Source: Planctomycetia bacterium (GTDB taxonomy: Bacteria > Planctomycetota > Phycisphaerae > UBA1845 > UTPLA1). Taken from it: a DNA stretch of 64,000 nt. The notes under the pieces are model-generated. The model saw only the letters and a program-made list of their open reading frames with translations, did not search any database and was not told where the DNA came from. Location of the stretch: positions 1 to 64,000 of the forward strand of contig JABTTW010000002.1 of the NCBI GenBank assembly GCA_015075745.1, given 5' to 3'. Position 1 is the stretch's first letter, and every line of letters starts with the position of its first letter. The position numbers and the translations under genes were made by a program. Below, in pieces: positions 36,101-44,714 of this stretch.

Positions 36101-39100
36101 GTTCGGGAACAATTCTGTTCCTGGTAGTCTTCAAACTGATTCTCGCGACCACTGTTGTTGAAAATGGCATACATGGCGGCGAACGGGCTGCTGTTTATGT
36201 TCTGATCGCGAATGCAGCGATACTGTCTGATCAGCAACTCACTTGCTTCATTCGCGCGCCCCCGATCCGCCAGGACTCCCGCGTATTGAACGACTGAATC
36301 ACCACTGTCCGAGAGGATCGAGGCAAGTTCGAGGAGCTCGGTGGCGCGGTCCTTCTCGTCCTGACTCCACATCAACGAAGCGATGGCCGGCAGGGTCTGT
36401 GCGGCAGAGCTATCGCTGCCGATCAGGTAGAGATGCTCAGCCTTATCGAACTGCTTGAGCTTGACGTAGAGGAGCGCGAGTTCTTCGACGCCATCCTCAG
36501 GACCTCCGTAATAGTTATCGAAATAGTAGGATGACTGGTAGGACGGCGACTGTCGACCCGACGCGAGACGTGACATCATTGATTGTTTGACGCCGGCTGC
36601 CGCTTCCTTGATGTGCTTTCCCGCGAGGACAAGCGCCAACTCATCGCGATGCCTTGGCAGTGAAGTGCGTTCCAGTCGGCGAACATAGTCCTTGGCCCGC
36701 GCCGCTTCGGCCCAGTCTCCCTTTCGCTCGTTGACGATGGTCCAGAGCTTCCAGACCATGGGCTCATACGGAGTGTCGTCGAGCCGCTGGCGAAGAATCG
36801 GCTCGGCGTCCTGCCAAGATCCGCATAGAACCGCGACAGCCAATTTTGCGTCGGTCGCATCGGTGTCGGCGGGCTTGTTGAGGCGTGCCGCGATCTCCGG
36901 AATTCGAGCAAGTTCCGCGGCGTAGCTGGAATAGTCTTCGCCCTGATCCGAAGGGACGCCGTAACGGCGGCGCGGAATGAAGTTGTACGGATCGTTCTGC
37001 TCTTCGCGATTCTTCTTGGGAACATATCGGCGTTGGAAGACCTCGCGAAGGTGATCGAGCGACTCTCCGTAGTCCTTTTTGTGGAAGGCGAGTTCCACGA
37101 GCTTACCATGAGCTTCGCTGTTATCCGGTTCGAGCTTGATCGCGGCGCGATATTCAGCCTCCGCCCGATCGAAGTCTTCTCGATTCTCAAACCGTGAGGC
37201 CAGCGCGATGCGGCTGGACGCTTTTTTCAGGTTCATCCTCTCCGTCCAGACTTTTTCAGCAGCGTCCTTGTCGGCCGATTGCCACAGGAGGTCGCCGAGT
37301 CTTTCACGCAATTTTTCGGTATTGGTCGTTTGTGGTTCGGACGACCCGCCGAAAAAGGACATCCTGTTGCTGGACCCGGACTTGACTTTTTTCTCCGAGG
37401 CCTCGATCAGTTCTCCGTAGGCCGCAATGAGTTGGTCCGGGACAGCCAGGCCTTCAAGCCATTGGACACGCTGCTGCAACACCTGTTGCCGGAGCGATTT
37501 TATTTTCGCGGCCTCATCGAGAACGGTGAAAGCGTCTTCGGTGCGACCTTCCTGGTAATACAGATTTGCCAGCGCCGAGTGGCTTTCCCAATCGTTCGGA
37601 TTCTTCGATATCCGCTTTCTCGCGAATTCGGCGAAGCGCTCGATGAGCCCGGTTCTGCTTGCAAAGGCGGAAAGTTGGGCCAGTCCACCGCCGTCGCCCG
37701 AGTCGTATCCAAATGGGCCGGCGCTTTGCGCATCACCCAACTCGGCAGCGTCTTCGAGACAGTCGAATGCCTGCTCCAGCTGGTTGTCGACGATCGCCAG
37801 GAGGGCGCGGAATTGCAGAAGGGCCGGCGATTTGACCTTCTGCTTTTCGAGCGTTTCCTCGACGATTTTCTTCGCTTCGGCTTCCCGGCCGCGAAGGCTG
37901 CAGATCGCGGCGTAGGCGATCTGCGTTTCGTCCAATTTTTCGTCAACAATTCGACGATATGCCTCAAATGCCTTGTCCTTGTCGCCGGATTTCCAGTAAA
38001 CATCGCCGAGCTTGCAGATCATCGTGTTTCTCGGCGACATCATCAGATACATACCGGCGAACTGCGCGGGAATGCCGGGCGGCATCTGCGGCTTGGGCTG
38101 CTGTTCGATCCATTTTGTCGCCAGTTCGATGGCCCTGGCGTACTCTCGGCGCTCGATGGCCTTGTCAATGATTCGGGCGGCCAGCGTCTGATCGGACGCA
38201 CCCTTGGAGGTGAGTTTGTCCAGAATCTTCTCCGACTTGTCGGCGCGACCCAGCCGATCGTATAACTGCATGAGGAGCTTGGCCGGCTGGGGGTCCTCCG
38301 GATTTTCTTCATGCTGCTTCACGAGTCGAGCCTCGACTTCATCAAGGAGCTTCGGCCGAATCACGAAGAGCGGCACGAACGACTCAAAATAGTTCTGTTG
38401 CTGATCGAATGCGGAGTAGAGGCCGGCCATTCCGGCGAATTGTGTCGCCTTGCGAGCGCCTTCCTGCACGGCTTCGAGAATTTTTTCGGTCGCGGCGTTC
38501 AGATCGCCCTTTAGGACGAGCGCGCGAGCGATCGCCTTCTTGCTTGGATCATCAGAGCCCCACATATTGCCGCTGTGGCTTTTGCCGGATAATTCAAACT
38601 GCTTTACCGCCTCGTCGTGACGACCAAAATAGTGGAGCAGGAATCCGACGCGCTCGTAGCTTGAAGGGTCGCGTGGGTCCACGACGTCCTTCAATTCCTC
38701 GAGGGCCTCATCGGTCCGGCCCACGGAGAGGAGCTCCTCCACGAGGCGTCGCCGGGTTTTTCGCTTTTCTTCATCGTCCTTGGTCCGTTTGATCTTCGTT
38801 CTTATTGCCTCGATGAGCTTGTCCATGTCGCCGTTGATCGTGTAGATCTCGATCAGCAGATCATGCAACCCTTCCAGGTGTGGAGCCTTTTCCTGAACCA
38901 CGGCGAGCATCTTCAGCGAATCGTCGAGCCGCATTGAATAGAAGAACGCCTTCGCAAGACGCAGTCGCTCTTTGGCGTTATCCGGGTCGCGATCGACCGA
39001 GGCCTGAAGTGTTTCGAGCGTGTCGATCGCCTGCTGGGCGGCCTTTGGTTCAAGGGTCTTGAGCTTGTCGCGCACGCGGGCCAATGATCCCAGCCCCGCC

Positions 39101-42100
39101 AGTCCGCGACGGAGCATTCTGCGGTAAACTTCCGCGGCCAATGCTTCCCGGTTATTCGCTTCAAGGGACTCGGCAAATGCCAACTGGACGCGCTCCTCCG
39201 TCGGGAGCTGCACGGCCAAAGACCTTAAGACCGGCAACATCTTCTTCGTGAGCTGGCGTTCCTGCACGATTGCGAGTATCTGATCGCCCACTTGCTTGCG
39301 ATCTCCGCCGGCAAGCCCGAGGGCGCGCTCCATCGCGTCACCCGATGCGATGACGTTGTCCAATGAGAGATAGAGCTGGGCGATGCGCATCCATGAGGGC
39401 CATCGCTCGAGGGGATTCTGACGCGAGCCGTACCACCACGTGTTTCGTCCCCATCGAATCTGCCACTCCCATGAATCCTGCTGTGTCGACGACAACACCT
39501 GCGGAGGGGCAGGCGTCATGTAGATCGTACGGAGCACCCAATCTCGCGCCTTTCTTGCAAGTCGCTCCTTGGCCTGCAGTGCCTTCTTCTGCCACTCGAT
39601 CGCCTTGGCGTACTCTTCCTGTGCTTCGGCGACCTCTCCGAGCGTGAGCAGGAGTCCCAGTTCGTCGGGGAAATCGGTGAGATACTGCTCATAGGTTTTC
39701 TCGGCTTTGGGCCAATCGCCGGTCTGATCGCAGATTTCGGCGAGCTTGCATGTGTGCATGAAATAGGGAACGCTTCCATTGAACACGTCATCGCCGCCGC
39801 GCAGAAACGTCTCGCGAGCGGAATCGAGGCGTTCACGGAAGGTCTTCTTCAAGTCGTCGTACAGTTTGTATTGTTCTGCGACCCGGCGAGCCTTCCCGGA
39901 CTGTTCCGTTTCACGGAGAAAATCATACAGCTCGACGAGCCGGTCTTGCCCGGCGAAGGCTTCCACGATCTTATTGAAAGCAGAGTCGATTACATTGCCC
40001 TGGCCGTACCATGTCGAATTGAGCGATCCGCCGTAGATTTGCTGCATGAGCGGATCGGCAGCGAGGATGGAAGCGGCCTTGAGGGCCTTGGAGTAATAGG
40101 TATACGCCAAATCATTCTGATCGTGCATCTGCGTGATGCCCGCCAGCATCGTCCACGCATCCGCGTCAGCCTCACGACGTGGCTCGAGCTGCTTCCAGAT
40201 CTCGCGGGCCTTCTCGATGCGATCGGTTTTCGCGTAGATCGTCGCCTGCGTCAGACGGGCGCGGAAATAGCCCATCACCTGCGCGAAGCCGGTGAAGTCC
40301 GACAACATGCTCTGGCCGAGTGTCCATTTGTCGGCGATGTCACGAAGCATTTCCTCTGAGACGCGAAGCTGGAACTGGACCGGAAGCGTGCGCACAAAAT
40401 CACGGCGTACCCGCTCGATCATTTCGTCGCGGACTTGCTCTCGCTGCCTTGCAAGCAGGTCGACGAGGGCGTCAACGTGCGGTTCGGCGGCCTCGAATCG
40501 CTCCGCGCGGGCCAAAGTATCGACGAGGATCGAAAGGGCGACCACATCGTCCGGATTGGATGAGACCGACTTTTTCAGCAGTTCGACTGCTTCGTCCGTC
40601 GCTCCCTGTGATTGTCGAATGACTGCGAGTTCAAGCTGCTCGTCCCGGCTCAAGGCCCCCTTGTCCGCATCCAAAACTTTCAGACGCTGGTCGCGCAGGC
40701 CCGGCTTGCTGCCGATGAGCTGGTACTGACGCACACGCATGTGGTCTCTTTGCGAGCATTGACCGAGCCAATCCTGGTGTTCCAATGGGAATTCGGCGGT
40801 CTCCAACTCTTTCAACAGGCTGAGCGAGAATTCCGGCTTGCCGAACTGCTCGGCGAAAAGGTCAGCTGCACGCTGTTTGAGCAAGGCGTTGTCGGGCTGG
40901 GCCTTCAATTGAGCCTTGAGGACTTCCTCCAACTCCGCAAGTAGTCCGTTTTCGGTAAAGAACGTAATGCCTCGGTCCAGGTTGCTCCTGGGAGACCCCC
41001 CGGAACTCCACGACCACGCAGATTGGAGGCTCATCATCCAAACCGGCGCGCCGCCCATGCTCGACATCCTGCCCGCTCCGCCGCTCTTCTTATCCTTCTT
41101 TTCCGTAACGGCGGAACTGAACAGTCGTGCGGCGATCTCCGCCGCGCCGGCGCGATCGCCCCGGTCGAGGCATGCCTCGGCCACCTGTTGAATGTTGAAA
41201 ATGTTGTCCGGTTCCAGATCGAGCAGCCGCTTGGCGGCGGCGAGCGATTCGTCCACCTTGCCCGCCGCCTGCAGCGTAATGACGAGGTTGCGATGCAGAC
41301 CGAAGTCGTCGGGCTTGAGCCGAATTCCCTCGCGGAGGACCTCAACCGCATCATCGAGCAGTCCGTTGTTCTTCATCAAGGAACCGGCGTACAGCTTGTG
41401 GTCGATCTGGCGCCAGACGTCACGGGCCTGATCGATTCGGCCTGATTCGCAGTAGGCCTTGCCGAGCTCCCCGAGCGCGAAATCGCGATCTACGTTGGGA
41501 AGTCGCACGACGCCTCGATAGGCATCCACGGCATCATCAAATCGCGCCAGGCGGCGCAGCACCTCGCCGCGGACGAGTTGAACTTCCGCGTCGCGCGGGT
41601 GGTGACGCAGAACCAGATCAAGGACATCCATCGCCCGGTCGTACTCGAATTCACGGATGAGCAATTCGGCCAGCATCCTGGCGGTCTGCGTGTCGTCGGG
41701 GTCCGCCTCTACTCGCGTTTGAAACTCCTGCAGAATGTCTTCCACGGAGCCGAGTTGCGAGGCCGTCTCATGAAGCTTGGTCATCGCTTCGAGAGCGACT
41801 TCGCGATCCGTGCGCTGAAGCGCCGCCGTCTTGTAGGATGCGAGGGCGTCCTCCAGTCTTCCTGCTTCTTCGAGGGCCTTTCCATAATCAAGTTGGGCTT
41901 CCGGAGCATTCGGCCGAATCTTCAGGCTCTGCTCATAGAGCGAAACGGCCTTTTCGATTTCGTCCATCCGGGCAAGCTGCTCGGCGACCGTCTTGAGCAC
42001 CGATGCATTGCCCGGGGATGCCTGCACCATCCGATCGAATACCTCAATCGCGCCGGCCCTGTCGTTGTAGCGAAGCTTGAGGTCGGCGATGGCCTGGTAG

Positions 42101-44217
42101 TACTGTCGCGCGCGGACAGGATGCGTCTCGCCGAGTTTCTGGTACACGGCAACCGCTTCATCGATGTCGCCCACCGCTTCATGGAGCCTGGCCATCTGCT
42201 GCATAGCCTGTTCGTGAACGGGCTGAATCTTGAGAACGCGCGCGAGGTAGGCTCGCGCGTCGGCGAACTTCCGATCGAAATCGGCCGCGCGGGAAAGTAT
42301 CATGAGCGACATCAAATCGTCCGGATCGGCTTCGAGCTTCTTTGACTCGGAATCCAAAAGGGACTCCAGTTGACCTGAAGAGGCGTACATGCTGACCAGC
42401 ACGTCCATCGCCAGCGCCTGCTGCCCGGGATTCTGAATGAGGTCGAGGGTCTCCCGACGCACCTTGAGCGCTTCGCCGACCTGTCCGAGTTGCAGGAGCA
42501 CGTCTGCCCGGGTGAATTGGTGAGCGACGTCCTTCTCGTCAATCTCACACGCTCGTGTGATGGCTTCCAGCGCCTCGTCGTTCATGCCAAGATTCAGCAA
42601 GGACTGGCAGCGCGAGGCATGAAGGGAAGCGTCATCCGGATTCGCGGAGGCTATGCGTTGAAGCACCTCCACGGCCTTCGTCTTTTCTCCTCGATAGAAC
42701 CAAAGCCGGGCGAGCGCCGTGTAGCCCTCGGGCTCGCGGGGGGCCAGTTTGATCGACTGCTCGTAACACTCGATGGCGTCTTCGTCGAGATCGTACGGCT
42801 CGAACAATCCGCCGAGTCGATTGGCAAGCGCAGCATCGGTGATCCCGCTGTTGAGCACATGCTTCCACTGATTCCGGGCCGCCTCCAGTTGGCGGTTGGC
42901 GGCGAGAAACTGGCCGAAGGCGATGTAGAGTTCCACATCCTTGGGATGCTGTGAGATGATGCGCTCGTATTCACTGCTGACGCCTACCGCGTCATCCAGG
43001 CGCTGAAGGAGCTGCACGCGTCGTTCGCTGAGCACGGGGTCCTTCGGGAAGAGCGTCACCGCCTCTTCAAGCGCCTGCTTCGCGCCTTCGGCATCCTGGG
43101 CGGCCATGAGGACATCCGCGAGGAGAATGCGAATGCCCGTTTGCTCCGGAGTTCGTTCGACTTGTGTTCTGCAGTATTTGACGAGGTCTTCCAGACGCCC
43201 GGACGCGCGGTAGAGGGTCACGATTCGGTCGTGCAGCTCCCGCTGAAGCCAGTGGCCGGCCGAAAGCAGTTCCACCGCCTTGCAGTATGCGTCGATCGCC
43301 TCTTCGCGCCGGTCAAGGCGCTCGAGGCATTTGCCCATTTGCCGAAGCACCTCGCATCGCTTGTCGTTCTCGCCCGCAACGAGTTTGAGAATGCCCTGGT
43401 ATTCGTTGACCGCTTCGTCGAACAAGTCTCGCTGGGCGAGACCGTCGGCGATGCGCTTTCGGTGGAGGTAGTTGTCGGCGAACTCTTTCGACAATTCGGT
43501 CAGCGTCGAGGCCGCCTTGTCGCGTTTGCCGTCGCGCAGATACAGGTCAGCCATCGCGTCAGCCAGTTTGAATCGGTCGGAGAGCGTCTTTGCCTGTTTC
43601 CGGGCCTCGTCGAGCATGGCGATCGCGGCTTCAGTTCTGCCGGTCTGCTGAAAAACCTCGGATTTGAACACGAGAAATTTCGAGCGATCGTCGGCTGACG
43701 CCGTCTCCGGGAGATCCAGAGATTTGATGAGCTCAGCCGCTTTCTGTGGTTTCGCGGCGCGAAGATAGACTCTCGCAAGCACAAGCCTCACGGGGAGGCT
43801 GTCAGGGAGGGCGTCCATCCGTTGCTCATATTCCTTCACCAGGTCCTGCAGCCGACCCTGATCCACATAGTGCTTCACGAGACTAGAGAAGGCCTGTCCA
43901 TGCAGCGGCCGCTTCTCAAGAACGGTGCGAAGGCGGGCGATGGCTTCTTCTTCCTGCAATTTAGCCTGCGATTCTCGCTCCTGTCGCTCTGCATCCTTTT
44001 TTGCTTTGGCCTTGGCCTTGGCCCTGGCCGCCTTTTTCGACGGCTTAAGCGACTTTGCTTTTTTGGCTTTGCGCGTCACGTCTGTCGTGGAAGAGGGTTG
44101 GGATGTGCCACCCAACCCAAGGCCGGACGGCTGGCTGGTGGCTGTCGAATCCTGCGGCTTGGCTTCCGCGGACATGCAAATCAGGAACAGAACGAGAATT
44201 GCTAAATGAGCAGGCAT
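33109..44217 (-). CDS. Giant exported TPR-repeat protein
   Basis: This 3702-aa protein fills 11.1 kb. A signal peptide (MPAHLAILVLFLICMSAEAK) is followed by a Ser/Thr/Gly linker and a Lys/Ala/Glu-rich stretch (about 45-90), after which almost the whole chain is TPR-type helical hairpins. Typical units are AIECYEQSIKLAPREPEGYT and AIEVFDRMVQASPGNASVL. The repeats are interrupted by Tyr/Gly/Ser/Met/Asn-rich patches near residues 1050, 1585, 2050, 2290, 2560, 3125, 3228 and 3445. The ATG at 44217 has an excellent GGAGGAG site. It heads the MoxR/VWA operon and would be a periplasmic protein-binding scaffold, in the place BatE-type TPR proteins occupy elsewhere. The frame is intact with no frameshift. 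Confidence 0.9.
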   Translation of the reverse strand: MPAHLAILVLFLICMSAEAKPQDSTATSQPSGLGLGGTSQPSSTTDVTRKAKKAKSLKPSKKAARAKAKAKAKKDAERQERESQAKLQEEEAIARLRTVLEKRPLHGQAFSSLVKHYVDQGRLQDLVKEYEQRMDALPDSLPVRLVLARVYLRAAKPQKAAELIKSLDLPETASADDRSKFLVFKSEVFQQTGRTEAAIAMLDEARKQAKTLSDRFKLADAMADLYLRDGKRDKAASTLTELSKEFADNYLHRKRIADGLAQRDLFDEAVNEYQGILKLVAGENDKRCEVLRQMGKCLERLDRREEAIDAYCKAVELLSAGHWLQRELHDRIVTLYRASGRLEDLVKYCRTQVERTPEQTGIRILLADVLMAAQDAEGAKQALEEAVTLFPKDPVLSERRVQLLQRLDDAVGVSSEYERIISQHPKDVELYIAFGQFLAANRQLEAARNQWKHVLNSGITDAALANRLGGLFEPYDLDEDAIECYEQSIKLAPREPEGYTALARLWFYRGEKTKAVEVLQRIASANPDDASLHASRCQSLLNLGMNDEALEAITRACEIDEKDVAHQFTRADVLLQLGQVGEALKVRRETLDLIQNPGQQALAMDVLVSMYASSGQLESLLDSESKKLEADPDDLMSLMILSRAADFDRKFADARAYLARVLKIQPVHEQAMQQMARLHEAVGDIDEAVAVYQKLGETHPVRARQYYQAIADLKLRYNDRAGAIEVFDRMVQASPGNASVLKTVAEQLARMDEIEKAVSLYEQSLKIRPNAPEAQLDYGKALEEAGRLEDALASYKTAALQRTDREVALEAMTKLHETASQLGSVEDILQEFQTRVEADPDDTQTARMLAELLIREFEYDRAMDVLDLVLRHHPRDAEVQLVRGEVLRRLARFDDAVDAYRGVVRLPNVDRDFALGELGKAYCESGRIDQARDVWRQIDHKLYAGSLMKNNGLLDDAVEVLREGIRLKPDDFGLHRNLVITLQAAGKVDESLAAAKRLLDLEPDNIFNIQQVAEACLDRGDRAGAAEIAARLFSSAVTEKKDKKSGGAGRMSSMGGAPVWMMSLQSAWSWSSGGSPRSNLDRGITFFTENGLLAELEEVLKAQLKAQPDNALLKQRAADLFAEQFGKPEFSLSLLKELETAEFPLEHQDWLGQCSQRDHMRVRQYQLIGSKPGLRDQRLKVLDADKGALSRDEQLELAVIRQSQGATDEAVELLKKSVSSNPDDVVALSILVDTLARAERFEAAEPHVDALVDLLARQREQVRDEMIERVRRDFVRTLPVQFQLRVSEEMLRDIADKWTLGQSMLSDFTGFAQVMGYFRARLTQATIYAKTDRIEKAREIWKQLEPRREADADAWTMLAGITQMHDQNDLAYTYYSKALKAASILAADPLMQQIYGGSLNSTWYGQGNVIDSAFNKIVEAFAGQDRLVELYDFLRETEQSGKARRVAEQYKLYDDLKKTFRERLDSARETFLRGGDDVFNGSVPYFMHTCKLAEICDQTGDWPKAEKTYEQYLTDFPDELGLLLTLGEVAEAQEEYAKAIEWQKKALQAKERLARKARDWVLRTIYMTPAPPQVLSSTQQDSWEWQIRWGRNTWWYGSRQNPLERWPSWMRIAQLYLSLDNVIASGDAMERALGLAGGDRKQVGDQILAIVQERQLTKKMLPVLRSLAVQLPTEERVQLAFAESLEANNREALAAEVYRRMLRRGLAGLGSLARVRDKLKTLEPKAAQQAIDTLETLQASVDRDPDNAKERLRLAKAFFYSMRLDDSLKMLAVVQEKAPHLEGLHDLLIEIYTINGDMDKLIEAIRTKIKRTKDDEEKRKTRRRLVEELLSVGRTDEALEELKDVVDPRDPSSYERVGFLLHYFGRHDEAVKQFELSGKSHSGNMWGSDDPSKKAIARALVLKGDLNAATEKILEAVQEGARKATQFAGMAGLYSAFDQQQNYFESFVPLFVIRPKLLDEVEARLVKQHEENPEDPQPAKLLMQLYDRLGRADKSEKILDKLTSKGASDQTLAARIIDKAIERREYARAIELATKWIEQQPKPQMPPGIPAQFAGMYLMMSPRNTMICKLGDVYWKSGDKDKAFEAYRRIVDEKLDETQIAYAAICSLRGREAEAKKIVEETLEKQKVKSPALLQFRALLAIVDNQLEQAFDCLEDAAELGDAQSAGPFGYDSGDGGGLAQLSAFASRTGLIERFAEFARKRISKNPNDWESHSALANLYYQEGRTEDAFTVLDEAAKIKSLRQQVLQQRVQWLEGLAVPDQLIAAYGELIEASEKKVKSGSSNRMSFFGGSSEPQTTNTEKLRERLGDLLWQSADKDAAEKVWTERMNLKKASSRIALASRFENREDFDRAEAEYRAAIKLEPDNSEAHGKLVELAFHKKDYGESLDHLREVFQRRYVPKKNREEQNDPYNFIPRRRYGVPSDQGEDYSSYAAELARIPEIAARLNKPADTDATDAKLAVAVLCGSWQDAEPILRQRLDDTPYEPMVWKLWTIVNERKGDWAEAARAKDYVRRLERTSLPRHRDELALVLAGKHIKEAAAGVKQSMMSRLASGRQSPSYQSSYYFDNYYGGPEDGVEELALLYVKLKQFDKAEHLYLIGSDSSAAQTLPAIASLMWSQDEKDRATELLELASILSDSGDSVVQYAGVLADRGRANEASELLIRQYRCIRDQNINSSPFAAMYAIFNNSGRENQFEDYQEQNCSRTLHDVLRRGRLLDETLTELRKEATANPDDKRLSKLVLSLLIRDRRWTEAREALTAWRASRPTDETILTELLHACMQLEEWKDALEVISSLKKESPEAAEKMRLCEAFLRLMQDDKDACLSLIDEHLKRSAAQELDSWSEQLTSLLVAMHEYDRLVSFLEGCNRRGKLTDPAGSVLCRLYMRSSRWSDAAELALEKLWQDSAALDENSPWYLALRTILEQAKLAGAETKLEPDRREDRAMLAIVERGPDAGVEAFAAAVDADSANDRARRGLVFASLLAGNIEAAVRTNEDFVSWLAERRHQVWQRPPAPSISDSTGEWVKSMQARDLDASGILGLTMSFSSLLQQVIQPGGRQNNMPGPRFYEELWKSHEQLQLTLLCRSNDPEAVTRRLQLQERYAKAEAQTAGSGNSGSYRTISVMGGTTTYYYNDPFGGNNPAQTTFDADWRSADHDMLLKYRSFEPLIESLESLGSRISPDMQYPLSEAYAAVGKEAEARKWRDKAVDELVMKLRKEQTNTSNRNSNSYNWRWYSYNRMGDQIANTIRSAMFFTLPEKDEESDDNALTSELVGPPNELWRFAMIDPEARDRLLSLAAQIGPGWEASNTIRQLIAFHKAKREPTQIITLIEKASTGEDLLKSPLLTDYFRSCFEIGDFDRIERLLLLIEPMGAQIENDAKLMRLMLLAHQGRATEADALESELLANCRMEAPTKLRPDEALLEPLGSRGFRNIQRSYSSMSYSGMYFPMMFPQRSFLPGGSGIRNAFTISALATTLGVRFDPQVRPEDVTVDEIREAYARHRLFDRAAHIVNASIERLKEDAAASERMALLSTKADYLTRSGQTAEGREIAGQVEQYWQEEARNSPLAANPYLKLEGLYNTKAMGRDKERAYAAFCEARRRDPSIDPAGLKEAGYLFKLKKYDDAWRLYSGIIARGELNDLARNRSRQMNFSVPSLVSSNMTMFQAGISAHHAGEKLAAASLLRQAIWRSPNHKLAKEAGELLE

Positions 44218-44714
44218 GCGATGGTCTCCTCCTACTCTTAATACCTCGCCTCGGCGGTCGTCCCGCAAATGTCGCACGTTGACTGAAGCAAACCAAAGCG
44301 AACAGATCGCCCTTTAGCCCGGAACCGGTCACAGAAGGCGACCGGATGCCCTATTGCCCAGCATTATACGAACGAGACGGGCATGGGAGTTGCACAATTC
44401 CGTCCGGCACAACGGGAATTATGCGAATTCGAGGCCCGATTCGCGACCATTTTCGTGGCTATCAACAAGGAATGAACAAACTTTTCTCAATGAAGCACAT
44501 CAATGAGTCGAAGCCCGTTAGGCCGATCGCGGACGATGACACGCTCCGTGCGGAAGCGCAGCGATCCATGAAACGTCCCACGGAATCGCCTAGTAAAACG
44601 TTTGAATGACAGGGTCCAGGGGGTTAAAATGGTCGATAGCTGAGATGAAGCGACCTTGAGACGCCTGACACCGGGCGGTCTGACCACTCCTGAACTCAAC
44701 CCCTTTGGTGCCGT
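44218..44714. other. Divergent intergenic region, TPR operon and GH13 gene
   Basis: It contains a perfect minus-strand TATAAT and a CCGGTC/GACCGG hairpin (44327-44346) in the presumed TPR leader. A plus-strand open frame (44346-44609) lacks a spaced ribosome site and is not supported. Confidence 0.4.
44363..44368 (-). promoter_or_regulatory. Candidate -10 box of the TPR/MoxR operon
   Basis: A perfect TATAAT on the minus strand would start transcription near 44356, leaving a leader of about 140 bases. No good -35 hexamer lies at standard spacing. Confidence 0.35.

Noticed and set aside
44346..44609. 87-codon plus-strand frame upstream of the GH13 gene
   Set aside because: No spaced ribosome site, atypical composition, and overlap with the presumed TPR leader and promoter.
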